64,000 nucleotides of DNA from assembly GCF_023898315.1 (NCBI RefSeq), contig NC_064619.1, positions 484,137,376 to 484,201,375 of the forward strand. The letters run 5' to 3'. How positions within the stretch are numbered: position 1 is the stretch's first letter; every line of letters begins with the position of its first letter. Both the position numbers and the translations under genes were made by a program. Below are positions 32,340-43,639 of the stretch, piece by piece. The notes beneath the pieces are model-generated. The model was not told the origin of the DNA. It worked only from the letters and a program-made list of their open reading frames with translations, and ran no database searches. Source of the stretch: Schistocerca nitens. Taxonomy: Eukaryota; Arthropoda; Insecta; Orthoptera; Acrididae.

Positions 32340-33650
32340 TGCAGCTGCCCATTTGAAAAAGCCTGTATCCTGAGCTATGGTGGGAGAGTAAGGGACAGGG
32401 AGGGATGAGAAGAGGTAAGTGTGGCCCTAACTTGACTACTTCGTGACCGTACATCGATGAGAAGGCATGTGCTTCTGCCGTCCCTCTGTCCTGGTGCAAT
32501 CTTTTGGGATGTGTGCATTATCCCGAGTACATGTGTTGCATTATGACCCATTGATTACGAGTGCTGTTTTATTTACACGACAATTTCTGTGTTTAATTAG
32601 AACAGTGAAGCATTTTGCATGAGATGTGGTGGCGTATATTGGTCTCCTGAAGTTTGATTAGCTGGGCTGCAGGGTGATTGTCGAACAATGCAGCAGAAGG
32701 CGTCCTTTGTGAAACAATGCAGCAGAAGGCGTCCTTTGTGAACTCGGACGTCAAACAGCGATAAACACAGCCCCTTACATGTAATAAACTTACTAAACTT
32801 CTCTCGATCCAACATCAGCATGACAACTGAACGTATTTCCCCCCAAAATAAAGATCGTACCTTCCAGTCCAACCATTTTTCCGCCAGCTTGTAGGTGAAT
32901 GATAGAGTCTAAGCACGTCTACCGCTAGTTTCGAGTTGCTTTGTGAAATTTTTCCCAGAAGTATAGCAGTATAGCAGTTGTGTGGTATCCGGGTTCCCGG
33001 GTTAGATTCCCGTCGGGGTCAGGGAGTTTCTCTGCCTCGTGATGACTGGGTGTTGTGTGATGTCCTTAGGTTAGGTAGGTTTAAGTAGTTCTAAGTTATA
33101 GGGGACTGATGACCATAGATGTTAAGTCCCATAGTGCGCTGAACCATTTTTAGTTGTGTGGTATCATCAATTTTTGAGCTATATTATGATTTTAGGCACT
33201 CCTTGTGTAGCGCTATGCATATAGATGTGTAATTAGTAGTAATCTTTATCATTAATTTTGTAATTAGTACTGATCTTTAGTACAGTTTCCAAACCAAAAT
33301 AAATAATGAGAGCCAACCTTACCTTCCTCTGCTGCTCTGGACTGTTTCTACTGTTGGTGGGACTGCACGTGGGCTTTCCATCAAGAAGGGACACGGTTTG
33401 AGTCCCAGAAAAGGTATTTGCCAATTTGAATTTCCAGCAGTTCCTGGGTGGGGGATGGGATGGTGTGGAAAGTCAGTACAACCTTGGGAGAAAGAAATTC
33501 CCTCGAAATTTTGAAATTCCCGCGAACAGAGTAGGTGGAAGACAGGAGGTGGAAGGGGGTGGAGGTAGTTATTAACTGATCGATTTAATTCATTTGCATA
33601 TCAGTTTGATATCAAAAGTGCATCAGTATCCCCATCTTCCTACTACTAGC
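32340..33650 (-). repeat. Right arm of the ~1-kb inverted repeat
   Basis: Reverse-complement homologue of 28590-29555, longer because of a SINE (32990-33151) and small indels. A 27-28-bp tandem duplication ('aatgcagcagaaggcgtcc') at about 32687-32740 is specific to this arm. Divergence between the arms is substantial by eye (perhaps a fifth to a quarter of sites), so this is not a recent inversion. Confidence 0.85.
32990..33151 (+). mobile_element. Chimeric SINE (different head, SINE A tail)
   Basis: The perfect 14-bp duplication 'agttgtgtggtatc' lies at 32976-32989 and 33152-33165. The head 'gggttagattcccgtcgg' and 'tctctgcctcgtgatgactgg' resemble the SINE at 43049, not SINE A. From 'gtgtgatgtccttaggtta' onward the tail is that of SINE A ('ggggactgatgacc', 'gttaagtcccatagtg'). 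Confidence 0.93.
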
Positions 33651-34449
33651 TTTCTCCAAATATTCGCCAAACACAAACCCTAATGCACCCCCGCATGACG
33701 CATACCCGCAAATCGCTCGTTTCCAGTCATATACTATCCAGCACCACCTCAAGTGCAGCCTGTCACTGACTATGGAAATGTGTGACTTTTGAAGCGCTGC
33801 TCGACCAATGTACCCCATTATTATCTACTTCTTACGCGCAGTAACTGTGCTGGATTGACTGATAACGACATTTTGGAACGCATGTTTGTTTCATTCCGCT
33901 GATTTCATGCGATTTTTTACAGCTGCCTTCAGCAATGCTCGATGGTCCCTGTACAATAGTATATCAGGTCTGCCTGATCTTGCTGTAATTGTGGTTGTTC
34001 CTTTGCTTCTGCACTTCGCTATCACATCGCCAACAGTCTACTTGTCCAGCTTCAGAAAGTTGAATGTCCGTGACGGATTTCTTATTCAGGTGACACCCAA
34101 GTCAGAAGCTGTCCTGACCGATCCACTCTGCTGTTGCTGCATCTCTATTGACAACACAATACGGCACGCCTTCTGTTGGCTTCTTCGGAAGTGCAGGGAC
34201 ACGTAAAAACTCACATACTAGTGGTGAGAAATTGCACAGTGGAAGTGCTCATGTAAAGTAACATGGTTTGTGTGATCATCGGTAAAAACCAAATAATATC
34301 AATTAAAAATCATTTCCAATGGAGCTGGGCTAAGTATAAAAGTCTTCACATTAAAATGGCAGAGAAACGGCCCGAATGTGGCTGGTGCACATGACACCAG
34401 TTACATAGAGTCGTTGATCTAGGATTGGGGAATATTTCAAGGTGGGATT
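33651..34449. other. Unassigned
   Basis: No recognised gene. A 106-codon + frame (33886-34206) has a hydrophobic stretch but no family resemblance. The outer boundary of the inverted repeat is near 33650-33700. Confidence 0.3.
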
Positions 34450-34578
34450 CATTGGTTGGTTGATATGGTTGAGGGAACCAAACAGTGAGGTCATCGGTCC
34501 CATCGGATTAGGGAAGGAAATAGGCCACGCGTTTTCGATGGAACCATCCCGGAATTTGCCTTAATCGAGGTTGGGCGG
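34450..34578 (-). mobile_element. SINE (type C) fragment
   Basis: 'ttggttggttgatatgg', 'gaggtcatcggtcccatc' and 'ggaaccatcccgg' match the tail of the tRNA-derived SINE also found at 35265-35449. The tRNA-like head is missing. Confidence 0.6.
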
Positions 34579-34611
34579 GTTGTCACAGTTTGCACAGTAT
34601 GTTAAACTGCC

Positions 34612-34640
34612 ACCGCCGCCGCCCCCCCCCCCCCCCACCC
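34612..34640. repeat. Low-complexity (CCG)n / poly-C
   Basis: 'ccgccgccg' is followed by a run of about fifteen C. Confidence 0.9.
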
Positions 34641-34690
34641 GTGCCTCCCCCCATATTTTGCATGTCCGAACGTCTAGGGACTTAATAACA

Positions 34691-34835
34691 CTGGTCCCGG
34701 CGGAGGTTCGAGTCCCCCCTCGGGCATGGGTGTGTGTGTTTGTCCTTAGGATAACTTAGGTTAAGTAGTGTGTAAGCTTAGGGACTGATGATCTTAGCAG
34801 CTAAGTCCCATAAGATTTCACACACATTTGAATGC
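34691..34835 (+). mobile_element. SINE (type B)
   Basis: Same type as 312-514: head fragment 'ggtcccggcggaggttcgag', tail 'gtccttaggataacttagg', 'agggactgatgatc', 'aagtcccataagatttcac'. The duplication 'acttaataaca' (34680-34690) versus 'acttaatgaca' (34836-34846) has one mismatch. 5'-truncated. Confidence 0.9.
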
Positions 34836-34849
34836 ACTTAATGACAAAA

Positions 34850-35264
34850 ATAAAGTAAATAAAATATTTTAATTAATATACATACTAAATCTAATTGTAG
34901 TATGTCCGTGCGTGTCGCTACCCATGCCTGCAGTTCCATAGAGGTTATATGCTACGACAGCCCTCCATGCCCCATCCATCAAGGAAGTTTCGGTTTTCGA
35001 ATTTTTGCTCTGGGTTCGAAGGTCTTTTTTTCATTTCATGTATTGCATATTTGAGATCTGTTGGCTACATTGTACAATTTTTCATAACATAAATAGTTCC
35101 ACACCACAATAAAATATTGTTTTCAGCTATAAAAATTCGAAGTAATGATAATGAGTTACAAACAAAATTAAGTTAGTTCACGGAAGGGAGGGTATTATGT
35201 AAGTTCGCAGGATTCCACTACCAGAGTCATTTTGTATAAAGAAGTTAGAGACGGAGCACAAGCT
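34850..35264. other. Unassigned
   Basis: AT-rich; nothing recognised. Confidence 0.3.
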
Positions 35265-35449
35265 CGGATTAGGAAAGGATGGGGAAGGAAATCGGCCATG
35301 CCCTTTCAAAGGAACCATCCCGGCATTTTCCTGTAGCGATCTAGGGGAATCACGGAAAATCTATATCACGATGGCCGGGCGCGGATTTGAACCGTCGTCC
35401 TCCCTAATGCGAGTCTAGTTTTCTAACCACAGCGCTACCTCGCTCGGTA
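35265..35449 (-). mobile_element. SINE (type C), tRNA-derived
   Basis: The minus strand reads 'accgagcgaggtagcgctg', 'tggttagaaaactagactc' and box B 'ggttcaaatccgc', a tRNA-like head, followed by 'ggccatcgtgatatag' and a 'gggatggttcctttgaaagg' tail. The far end of the tail is missing. Confidence 0.8.
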
Positions 35450-35499
35450 GGGAATTAGAAAGTGTTATTGTACACCACTAAAGCAAATAAACTGCCGAC

Positions 35500-36630
35500 G
35501 TTTCTACATCTACATTTACGTGGATATTCTGCAAATCACATTTAAGTGCCTGGCAGAGGGTTCATCAAACCACCTTCACAATTCTCTATTATTTCAATCT
35601 CGTATAGCGCGCGGAAAGAACGAACACCTATATCTTTCCGTACGAGCTCTGATTTCCCTTATTTTATCTCAGTGATCGTTTCTTTCTATGTAAGTCGGTG
35701 GTGTCATCAAAATATTTTTGCATTCGGAGGGGAAAGTTGGTGATTGGAATTTCGTGAGAAGATTCCGTCGCAACGATAAACGCCTTTCTTTTAATAATGT
35801 CCAGCCCAAATTGTGTATCATTTCTGTGAGACTCTCTCCCATATTTCGCGATAATACAAAACGTGCTGCCCTTCTTTGAACTTTTTCGATGTACTCCGTC
35901 AGTCCTATCTGGTAAGGATCCCACACCGCGCAGCAGTATTCCAAAAGAGGACGGACAAGCGTAGTATAGGCAGTCTCCTTAGTAGATCTGTTACATTTTC
36001 TAAGTGTCCTGCCAATAAAACCCAGTCTTTGGTTGGCCTTCCCCACAACATTTTCTATGTGTTTCTTCCAATTTAAGTTTTTCATAATTGTAATACCTAG
36101 GTATTTAGTTGAATTTACGGCTTTTAGTTTGGACTGATTTATCGTGTAACCGAAGTTTAACGAGTTCCTTTTAGCGGTCATGTGGATGACCTCACACTTT
36201 TCGTTATTTAGGGTCAACTGCCACTTTTCGCACCATTCAGATATCTTTTCTAAATCGTTTTGCAATTTGTTTTGATCTTCTGATGACTTTATTAGTACAT
36301 AAACGACAGCGTCATCTGCCAACAGCCTAAGACGGCTGCTTAGATGGTCTCCCAAATCATTTATATAGATAAAGAACAGCAAAGGGCCTATAACACTACC
36401 CTGGGGAACGCCAGAAATCACTTCTGTTTCCCTCGACGACTTTCCGTCAGTTACTACGAACTGTGACCTCTCTGACAGGAAATCACAAATCCAGTCGCAT
36501 AACTGGGGCGATATTCCATAAGTATGCAATTTCACTACAAGCCGCTTGTGTGGTACAGTTTCAAAAGCCTTCCCGAAATCCAGAAATACGGAATCGATCT
36601 GAAGTCCCTTATCAATAGCACTCAACACGA
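35500..36630 (-). mobile_element. CR1-like LINE, 5'-truncated
   Basis: A long RT frame on the minus strand is followed by a 3' UTR (35500-35668) with 'aagtgcctggcagagggtt' in + orientation and a 'tacatctacat' microsatellite at the 3' end. Related 5' sequence is found at 58.4-60.9 kb. 5' truncation at about 36630 is usual for LINE copies. Confidence 0.85.
35669..36628 (-). CDS. Non-LTR reverse transcriptase, C-terminal two-thirds (CR1/Jockey group)
   Basis: 319 codons open without a stop, so the copy is fairly young. RT blocks in order: 'VFLDFGKAFETVPHK' (about residues 14-28), 'SGVPQGSVIGPLLFFIYIN' (about 70-88), 'LLADDAVVY' (about 101-109; the usual Phe/Tyr before Ala-Asp-Asp is Leu), and 'STKYLGITI' (about 172-180). 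The C-terminal 'LLEYCCAVWDPYQIG' and 'VQRRAARFV' blocks are typical of CR1/L2/Jockey relatives. The N-terminal endonuclease and fingers are lost, and the first Met at 36628 is merely the first in the surviving frame. Target-primed reverse transcription is the known family role. This truncated copy should be inactive. Confidence 0.88.
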   Translation of the reverse strand: MLSAIDKGLQIDSVFLDFGKAFETVPHKRLVVKLHTYGISPQLCDWICDFLSERSQFVVTDGKSSRETEVISGVPQGSVIGPLLFFIYINDLGDHLSSRLRLLADDAVVYVLIKSSEDQNKLQNDLEKISEWCEKWQLTLNNEKCEVIHMTAKRNSLNFGYTINQSKLKAVNSTKYLGITIMKNLNWKKHIENVVGKANQRLGFIGRTLRKCNRSTKETAYTTLVRPLLEYCCAVWDPYQIGLTEYIEKVQRRAARFVLSRNMGESLTEMIHNLGWTLLKERRLSLRRNLLTKFQSPTFPSECKNILMTPPTYIERNDH

Positions 36631-36894
36631 CTAGACTAAATCGCTGTGGTCTTCAGGGCGTTTAACAAGCAGAAAGCATCTTTCAAGAGTTTCTTTTGGC
36701 CGACAACCAGAGCATCGCAGATATCCATAGACACTTGCACAGCGTCTACGGAGATCTGCAAGGCCTCACATAAGTCGGCGTGCCCAATAGGAGCTCACAA
36801 ATCTTCGCTGAAATGTTATTCCTCATCCATGCTACAGTCTGCATCTGGCACCTTCCGACATCCATTTCTTTGGCCGCATGAAGGATTGACTCCG

Positions 36895-37130
36895 AGACAA
36901 GCAGTACGTGGATGACGTGGAGGCTATTGATGCAGCAAGACGTTGCTTCCGACGTCGACCAGTAGAGATGTACCACGCGGGCATGCAAGCCCTCCCATTA
37001 GGGTGGCGTAAGGCCGTCGCATTGAACGGAGATTATGTTGAAAAACAGGGTATTGTACACAAAAGAGTAGGGAATAATGTGGTTATTGAAATCCTGAATA
37101 AAACTAACCTGCTTTGAAAAAAAAGCCGTA
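36895..37130 (+). pseudogene. Mariner-like transposase C-terminal tail
   Basis: The frame ends 'LPLGWRKAVALNGDYVEK', matching the 'W.kCi...GdYvek' block near the end of many mariner transposases. It then stops and is followed by 'gaaaaaaaagccgtattac', as near a mariner 3' end. The catalytic part is absent. The region 36640-36890 upstream shows nothing I recognise. Confidence 0.5.
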
Positions 37131-37525
37131 TTACATTTTTTATTGGCTGCCCTTCGTAGGAGACACAAAATTACGTAATGAACTGACTAGAGTTACAGTT
37201 AGCGAAGTTCGTGAAAATAACGACTGCAAGCGTATGAACAATACCTCAATGTGCGAAAAGTACAAAGCAATAGAGGTTGAGATTACAGTTTGGCATGTGA
37301 AGGATTCCGTTACGATCCCACTAATTGGTACAGAAAACACAAACATATTTTTACTGACAAAAGTGGATCAAGTGTGTCAGTTCTGCAGTGACAAGAAATC
37401 CTGTAGAGTAAGACCAAGAGTGAGTGGAAAAATTCTATTTTCACCGCTGGAGCTGCCTCCTTCAGGCTGTAGAAGCTCTCGAATCGAAACGTGAAAATAA
37501 GTATCAGGCGAAGCGGGTCTTCTCC
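37131..37525. other. Unassigned, with a 126-codon frame
   Basis: The + frame 37114-37494 overlaps the mariner tail and shows a Cys pair ('CQFCSDKKSC') but no family I recognise. Probably chance. Confidence 0.3.
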
Positions 37526-37527
37526 AG

Positions 37528-37561
37528 TTAGTATAATAATAATGATAATAATAATAATAGC
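37528..37561. repeat. (AAT)n microsatellite
   Basis: 'ataataataatgataataa' type run with one interruption. Confidence 0.9.
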
Positions 37562-40175
37562 AACTTTCTCAAATTATTGTGTAGTATATCGCTTAACCAC
37601 AACTTACAAGAAATTAATGTTTAGTGAAACTTCATTTTAAAAGCATTTTTCTGAGCGTTTTGGAAGTGAACTTGTCACACAGATTATTCAAAAGATTTAA
37701 TTGCAACAAAACCTCACAAATCTAACTACGTCACAACTTAGAAGTTGCAAATTCGATGGGCAGACTCACTGTTATCAGTGTTTATGTAGTGACTGTGTAG
37801 TCAAATCTTGAAGACTATATGGCCATGTGTGCTTGTAAATGGAGAAGTAGGATTCCTTCAACCATCTACACTTCCGTTCGGGAAAGTCAGTCTTTCTGTT
37901 ATAATTTTCTTACTGGAGAGTCTTCCAATTCTTGTCTCCTTTCTCAACTTTCTATGGTCTACATGTTCTGCTTATGGACCCACAAATCGTCTCGCATTTG
38001 TTGCTCACAGCCGATACGGGCGCCTTTTTCTCGCTAGAAAATTACCATCCAGGAGGCAATCGCTTCCGCAGGAGCAAGCACACAGGCGAGCGTCTGAAAA
38101 TTACCCTTTGATGAATACAGCCTGTACTTTCATAGACTTCATAAACATTCTTGCAATTTTCAAGAGTCTTAGTTTTCATGCAACTCTATTATCGGAAAGT
38201 TAGGTGAGAAACTGCAAATCGATGTATGTAAAACTACAAACACTTTTACAGAAACTGTCTTCGGAGGATGCAAACACGTTTCCTTCCCCTCCTTTGTATC
38301 TGCTTCTGTTGCGACCATAGTAATAACAGAGGTCTGCGTATAATATCAGCTTTTATGAGATTACAAGCTGAACCTTTATCGAAAACCATACTTCTATGTC
38401 GGCAGTTGCTTAGAATAACCACCCCAGTGGAACAAGGATGGAGATGATAGCAGAGAAATACGGAAAACAATTAACACAGTTGACCGAAAACTATAACTTT
38501 AGCTTATGTGGCCCTGAGTATTTATCAAATTGGGTAGAACAGAAACAGTTTCTAAGTTAAAAATAAAAAGTTCAAAATTTTAAAATTAATATTAAAATCA
38601 AAATTATGAGATCATAGATCTTGTGGCTAGCTTTAAACGTAGATTTAAGACCTAGCTCCTGTTGATATAACACATAAAAAATTAAAATTTGGTATTTCCA
38701 TTCACCCTGCAAAGAGGGGTAGATTAGAAAGAGCTCTGTTAAACTTGTTATTTGTTATATGTATTGGTTGTATTGGTCTTTGGGGTGAATAGAGATATGA
38801 CAGAATCTGTTTTGGATTTAGAAGAATAAGAAACGAGTGCTATTGGTTCAAAAGATTTTATTCAGTACAAAAGCTAAAAGTATTGCATGAAATGTGGATT
38901 CTTAATTTGGTTTTCAAAATGAAAATTGTTATATCCCTAATTGTATTGTAATATTAAGTTGATGAACTTTGTTTGTTAATACTTTAGAGTCACTGACATC
39001 ATGTATGAAAATTATGCATTTGAATCTACAAGCTGTGCTCCGGAAATAACATAAGGCTTTCGACAACATCTGTTTGACTAACAAATGACTCCACATCTAT
39101 TAAAATATACATGTTTCATCGGTCTCGTTTTTCTTAAAAAAAATTCAGCATACCTTTGCCTTCTAAATAACAAATTTTAAGTCCATGCCATCTAAATGAC
39201 TGCTTACTTTTTCCATGTAATTTAGCCACAGTACAATTTCCTACGTTCAGAATGCTAGCAGGTGGTTCAGTTTTTCTTCTTCTGAAGGAACACTGACGGT
39301 TACTTTCCATTCACTCCAGAAATACCGAAACTACAACGCTAAATTTTCAGTTAGTCGAAATAAAAGTCAGATTAAAACATACTTTAAACTGAATTTCTGG
39401 CTTAAATTTAAATCAACAATTTAATGGTACTTGCAAAGCATAAGCTTCGAGGTGAGCAAATTCAGCACCACATCCGATATTTGTCATAGTGTGAACAAAA
39501 CATCAAATAACACGGACGTCAACTCTGAAACTCATAATTTACCTGTTAGATTGGTTCACTACAACCTTAGACAAACGAACCTTTGAATGATATTCCCACT
39601 TGTATTCCGACATGACGTCATAGAAACTTTAGGAATCTCCGTTTTTGTTCACCCCGTTGTTTCCTCTCCCCCGATTTTATGGTAACTAACAAGTTTCCTG
39701 TGATAGAAGACAGTCTCTTTGGCTGTTTACTGGCTTTCTGCCTCCAAAAGTCAATACTACGTAGCAGACGGAAATTTATGTTTAACATCTAACCATAGTG
39801 CTTATGTTGATAGCGAGTATTACAGAAGTTGGAAGCTATAGTGCTCTGAGAGCCGAATAATTCCAAAGTATATTGTGTCGAGAGAAGCGATACCCTCTGT
39901 TATCTTACTGTGTAGATAAGAATAGTACAAACGGACGATAGGCCAGGATGGAGTTGGAAATAATTGAGAGCTCATTCTGCTAGTATACGAAAAAAAGAGT
40001 TGCGATCGACTTTTAATAGTCCTCTTAGAGGCACGGAAAACATTCGTTTACTGACGGAAAAATCCGGCTACAGTTTGCGAGTCATTCTGTTATGCAACGG
40101 AAGTACTTGTGAATCCGCTTACAGCGACCATTGTAAGCACGCATTAAAAGGCATAGCCTAGGCGTAGAAGTGGAA
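37562..40175. other. Unassigned AT-rich region
   Basis: About 2.6 kb with no recognised gene or repeat. The longest frame, 37808-38203 (+, 131 codons), shows no motif. Confidence 0.3.
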
Positions 40176-40293
40176 TAGCATTCCCTTTATGTGGGCAAGC
40201 AATTACAAGTACTCGGTGGAATAGCTGTTGGTATTAGCATTCCCTTTATGTGCGCAAGCAATTACAAGTACTCGGTGCAACAGCTATTAGTAT
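40176..40293. repeat. 59-bp tandem duplication
   Basis: 'tagcattccctttatgtg' starts at 40176 and at 40235. The copies differ at about four positions. Confidence 0.88.
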
Positions 40294-41740
40294 TATCGCT
40301 ACAAGGCATGATGGTGGCTGTGTACGCGCATACTCGTGGGCTTGTTTTGTTAAAAGTATGAAAAGTTTCAGAAGGACTCACCCTAAAGGACTACAGGAGT
40401 AAGCTTCACTGCAGTGAATAACAATCGTTGCATTTAGAGGAATCTGAATAACTTCTTTTTGCCTGCATTCGTGGTATTGGATAATTAAATTTCACCCCAA
40501 TTTTATGCCGTGATGAAATTTCTTCCCAGATTATGAGGGATGAACAGAGAAACGGTTTCGTATTCTTGCCATTAAGATGCAGTATAGAGGAAGTGCTGGG
40601 AGGAAGAAATTGTTAAGGAGGTTGTGAGACGTAGCAAGACAGTTCGGTACCGTCCAACTTACAGGAGGCAGCGGTTCGAGACCTCATACTAGCCCCTCAG
40701 TTCTGATCAGCCTATACGGTGTAGAGTTCAGTTACCAATGTAATGTAACAAACACTGTCCTATTGTTATTGACATATCGCCGATATCAATAAAATTGTTA
40801 TATGCAAGTACATGTGGTATAGTAACTTCCGCAGGTGTCAACTTATTTTGCAGAATAATTCTGTTTATACGATGTTTCGAAGCAGTCGTGTTTGGAGGAA
40901 ACTTTGAGAGTGGATAAACTGAAATACAATACTGACAAGAAATTAAATTCTTAATTTGTTCAATAAATCTTTGTTTGGACGTTTCATTGCGGACGATAAT
41001 TCACCCTAATCTGAAGACCTACAAGGAGTTAGCGGTTGCGTATTCTGTTACTAATGTACACGGCGTTTGGTTCGAACTAGCTGTGATTCACTAAATAAAG
41101 GATCCAAGTGGTGAAAGTCTCAAAACTGAAGAAATTGGTGGACTAATGCGAGACACTGTGTAATATGAAAACGGCGGATCTGTGACGCCACTGGCATATC
41201 AGATGAAAATAAACTAGAATCATGTCCTGTATTTTATGGAATGAAAATAAGATACTTGCCATATGGTTAACACGATGCACATTATCCAACTACACGAAAC
41301 CAAAGGTGACCGGACATCTCTTCCATTATCTTTCAGCAAGGCAACCCACGTGCATACATACAAGGCTGCTTAGGCGATCTGAAGGGATTGAGGAATAAAT
41401 TGTTGGAACATATACCCCACTGAGTTTTGATGTTGCTATCCAAATTCAGTTAATTCTTCAAATCTTCACAGATATTGCACCTAATATTATAATTCATTTA
41501 GCATATTCTGCTATTTTTCCGTCCCTACCAATTTTCCCCCTCTACTGTTCATTCCAGCCAAAACCATTGTTGATAGCCATAGCAGATTTGAACCTATCTG
41601 TTTTTCCTCCTGGTAGAGGCATCCAGTAGGTTTCCTTCATATACTATTTAGTATTTCTTCATTTCCTACCTTATATGTTCACTTAAATTGCAACATTCTT
41701 TGACACTAAGATACACTCAAGGGTGGAAAGAAAAGAGAAT
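40294..41740. other. Unassigned
   Basis: No recognised genes or repeats. Confidence 0.3.
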
Positions 41741-42970
41741 GAGGCACCATGGAGGAATTATCCGAATGAGTAGATGTAATGCACATGTACAGACAAAAAA
41801 ATGTTTGCAATTTCAGACAAAATGGATGATTTATTCCAGAGTAGGCGATTCACAAATTGAGCAAGCCAATAAACTGTTGGTCCAACTCTGGCCGTTATGC
41901 AAGCACTTATTCAGTTTGGCACGGATTGATGTAGTTGAATGTCCTCCTTAGGGATATCGTGCCAAATTCTGTCCAATTGGAGCGGTAGATCATCAAAATC
42001 CCAAGGTGGTTGAATGGCCCTGCCCATAATGCACCAAAATTTCTCAATTAAGGAAAGATCCGGTGACCTTGCTGATTAAGGTAGGGTCTGGCATGCACGA
42101 AGACAAGTAGTAGAAACTCTCGCTATGTGCTGGCGGGCATTTTTTGGTGAAATTTGAGTGCAGGGTGGTTTGCCATGATGGGCACCAAAATGGAATGTAG
42201 AATATCGTCGACGTATCGCTGTCCTGTAAGGGTGCCGCAGATTACTACCAAAGGGGCCTACTATGAAATGAAATCGCACCCCAGTCTTGATTTTCAGGCC
42301 GTGTGGCGGGCGACCAACTGGTTGGTATCCCACTCCTGTCCGGGGCGCCTCCAGACACGTTTTCGCTAGTCATAGGAGCTCAGTTCGATGCGGGACTTAC
42401 CACCCCAGGCATATACCAGCCAACGAGGTTCCAAGCCTGTCTGGAAACGCCCCGGACAGTGATGGGATACCAGCTTGATTGTGGCCTTCCATAAAGCTCG
42501 AGATTTAGGAATGTTGGCCTGGGGGCCATTTCATTTCATAGCAGGATCCCCTCAGTTGCCATCCACGGCACCCTTATAGAACAGAAGTACCTTGACGATA
42601 TTCTACTCCCAGTTTTGGTGCCCTTCATTACTATCAACAAGGCTTACATTTCAGCAAAATAATTCCCCGCGCCCAGACGGCGAGTCTTTCGCCTGATGGT
42701 CTAACTGCTATCAAACCCTGCCTTGGCCAGTAAGGTCACCGGATCTCGCCTCAATTGAGAACGTTTGGGGCATTATGAGTAATTTCATCCAACCAGCTCA
42801 GGGTTTTGACGATCTAAAGCCACAAGTGGACAGAATTTAGCACGGTATCTCTCTGGAGGACACCCAGGCAATGCTAAGACGAATAAGTACAGATATGGTC
42901 CAACACGTTACTGACTTGCTCAGTTTGTGAAGTTCTTTGAACCATTCGGATAATTCCTCTGTGATGCGTC
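41741..42970. mobile_element. Palindromic Tc1 derivative (two 3' halves head to head)
   Basis: 41741-42364 is the 3' half of a Tc1-like element on the minus strand. About 42439-42970 is the 3' half of the same family on the plus strand. The ~74 bp between them (42365-42438) is the centre. The outer ends mirror each other ('gaggaattatccgaatg' at 41752 and inverted at about 42944). Both arms encode the C-terminal DDE part ('GAY.EMKSHPSLDFQAVWR'-side on the left strand; 'ENVWGIMSNF' near 42765 on the right). The arms differ by many substitutions, so the structure is old. The family is that of the 1-1570 fragment. Confidence 0.78.
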
Positions 42971-43048
42971 TTTTTTTTTCTTCTTCGAAAATTTTCCAAT
43001 AGTCTAGGTTTCACTACAACACAATGCTGTACTTCATATGTACACTTT

Positions 43049-43298
43049 GTCCGCCCCGATAGCTGAGTGGTCAGCGTGATGGATTGCTGTCCTACGGGCC
43101 CGAGTTTGATTCCCGGCTGGGTTGGAGATTTTCTCCGCTCAGGGACTGGGTGTTGTGTTGTGTTCGTCATCATTTCATCCTTATCCGGCGCGCAGGTCGT
43201 CCAATGTGGCGTCGAATGAAATAAGAGCTGCAACAAGGCGGCCGGACCTGCCCCGCAACGGGCCTCCCGGCCAATGACGCTAAACGCTCATTTCCATT
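43049..43298 (+). mobile_element. tRNA-derived SINE (type D)
   Basis: The perfect 10-bp duplication 'tgtacacttt' lies at 43039-43048 and 43299-43308. The head is 'gccccgatagctgagtgg' (box A) and 'gagtttgattcccgg' (box B), followed by 'ctgggtgttgtgttg' and a GC-rich tail 'gcggccggacctgcc'. It has the same kind of head as the chimeric copy at 32990. Confidence 0.93.
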
Positions 43299-43308
43299 TG
43301 TACACTTT

Positions 43309-43639
43309 CAACAACCTCGTTTACAAGCGAACTAGTGACCTGCTCCGCCTCTTAGGGACACAAATCATGTATCTGAATCCGGACGTCTCATCTGGCGTAG
43401 CAGTAATAAATTATACATACATACTTACGTCGTGAATCAATCATTTTATTAGTGAAAACTACATCAAAATCCAAAATACCTACAGTGTTTCCTTTTATCG
43501 TCACATTGTTACAAACCCCGAGCTCAGGGATTGTGATGTGTCAGAACGATCTTGGAGTTATGATTTGAGAGAGAGGGATGACTCACACCGAAGCGTGCAG
43601 AGAAATACTGGCAAGTGTTTCACTGACTTCATTACATCG
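43309..43639. other. Unassigned spacer
   Basis: Transition from AT-rich to CpG-rich DNA; nothing recognised. Confidence 0.3.
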
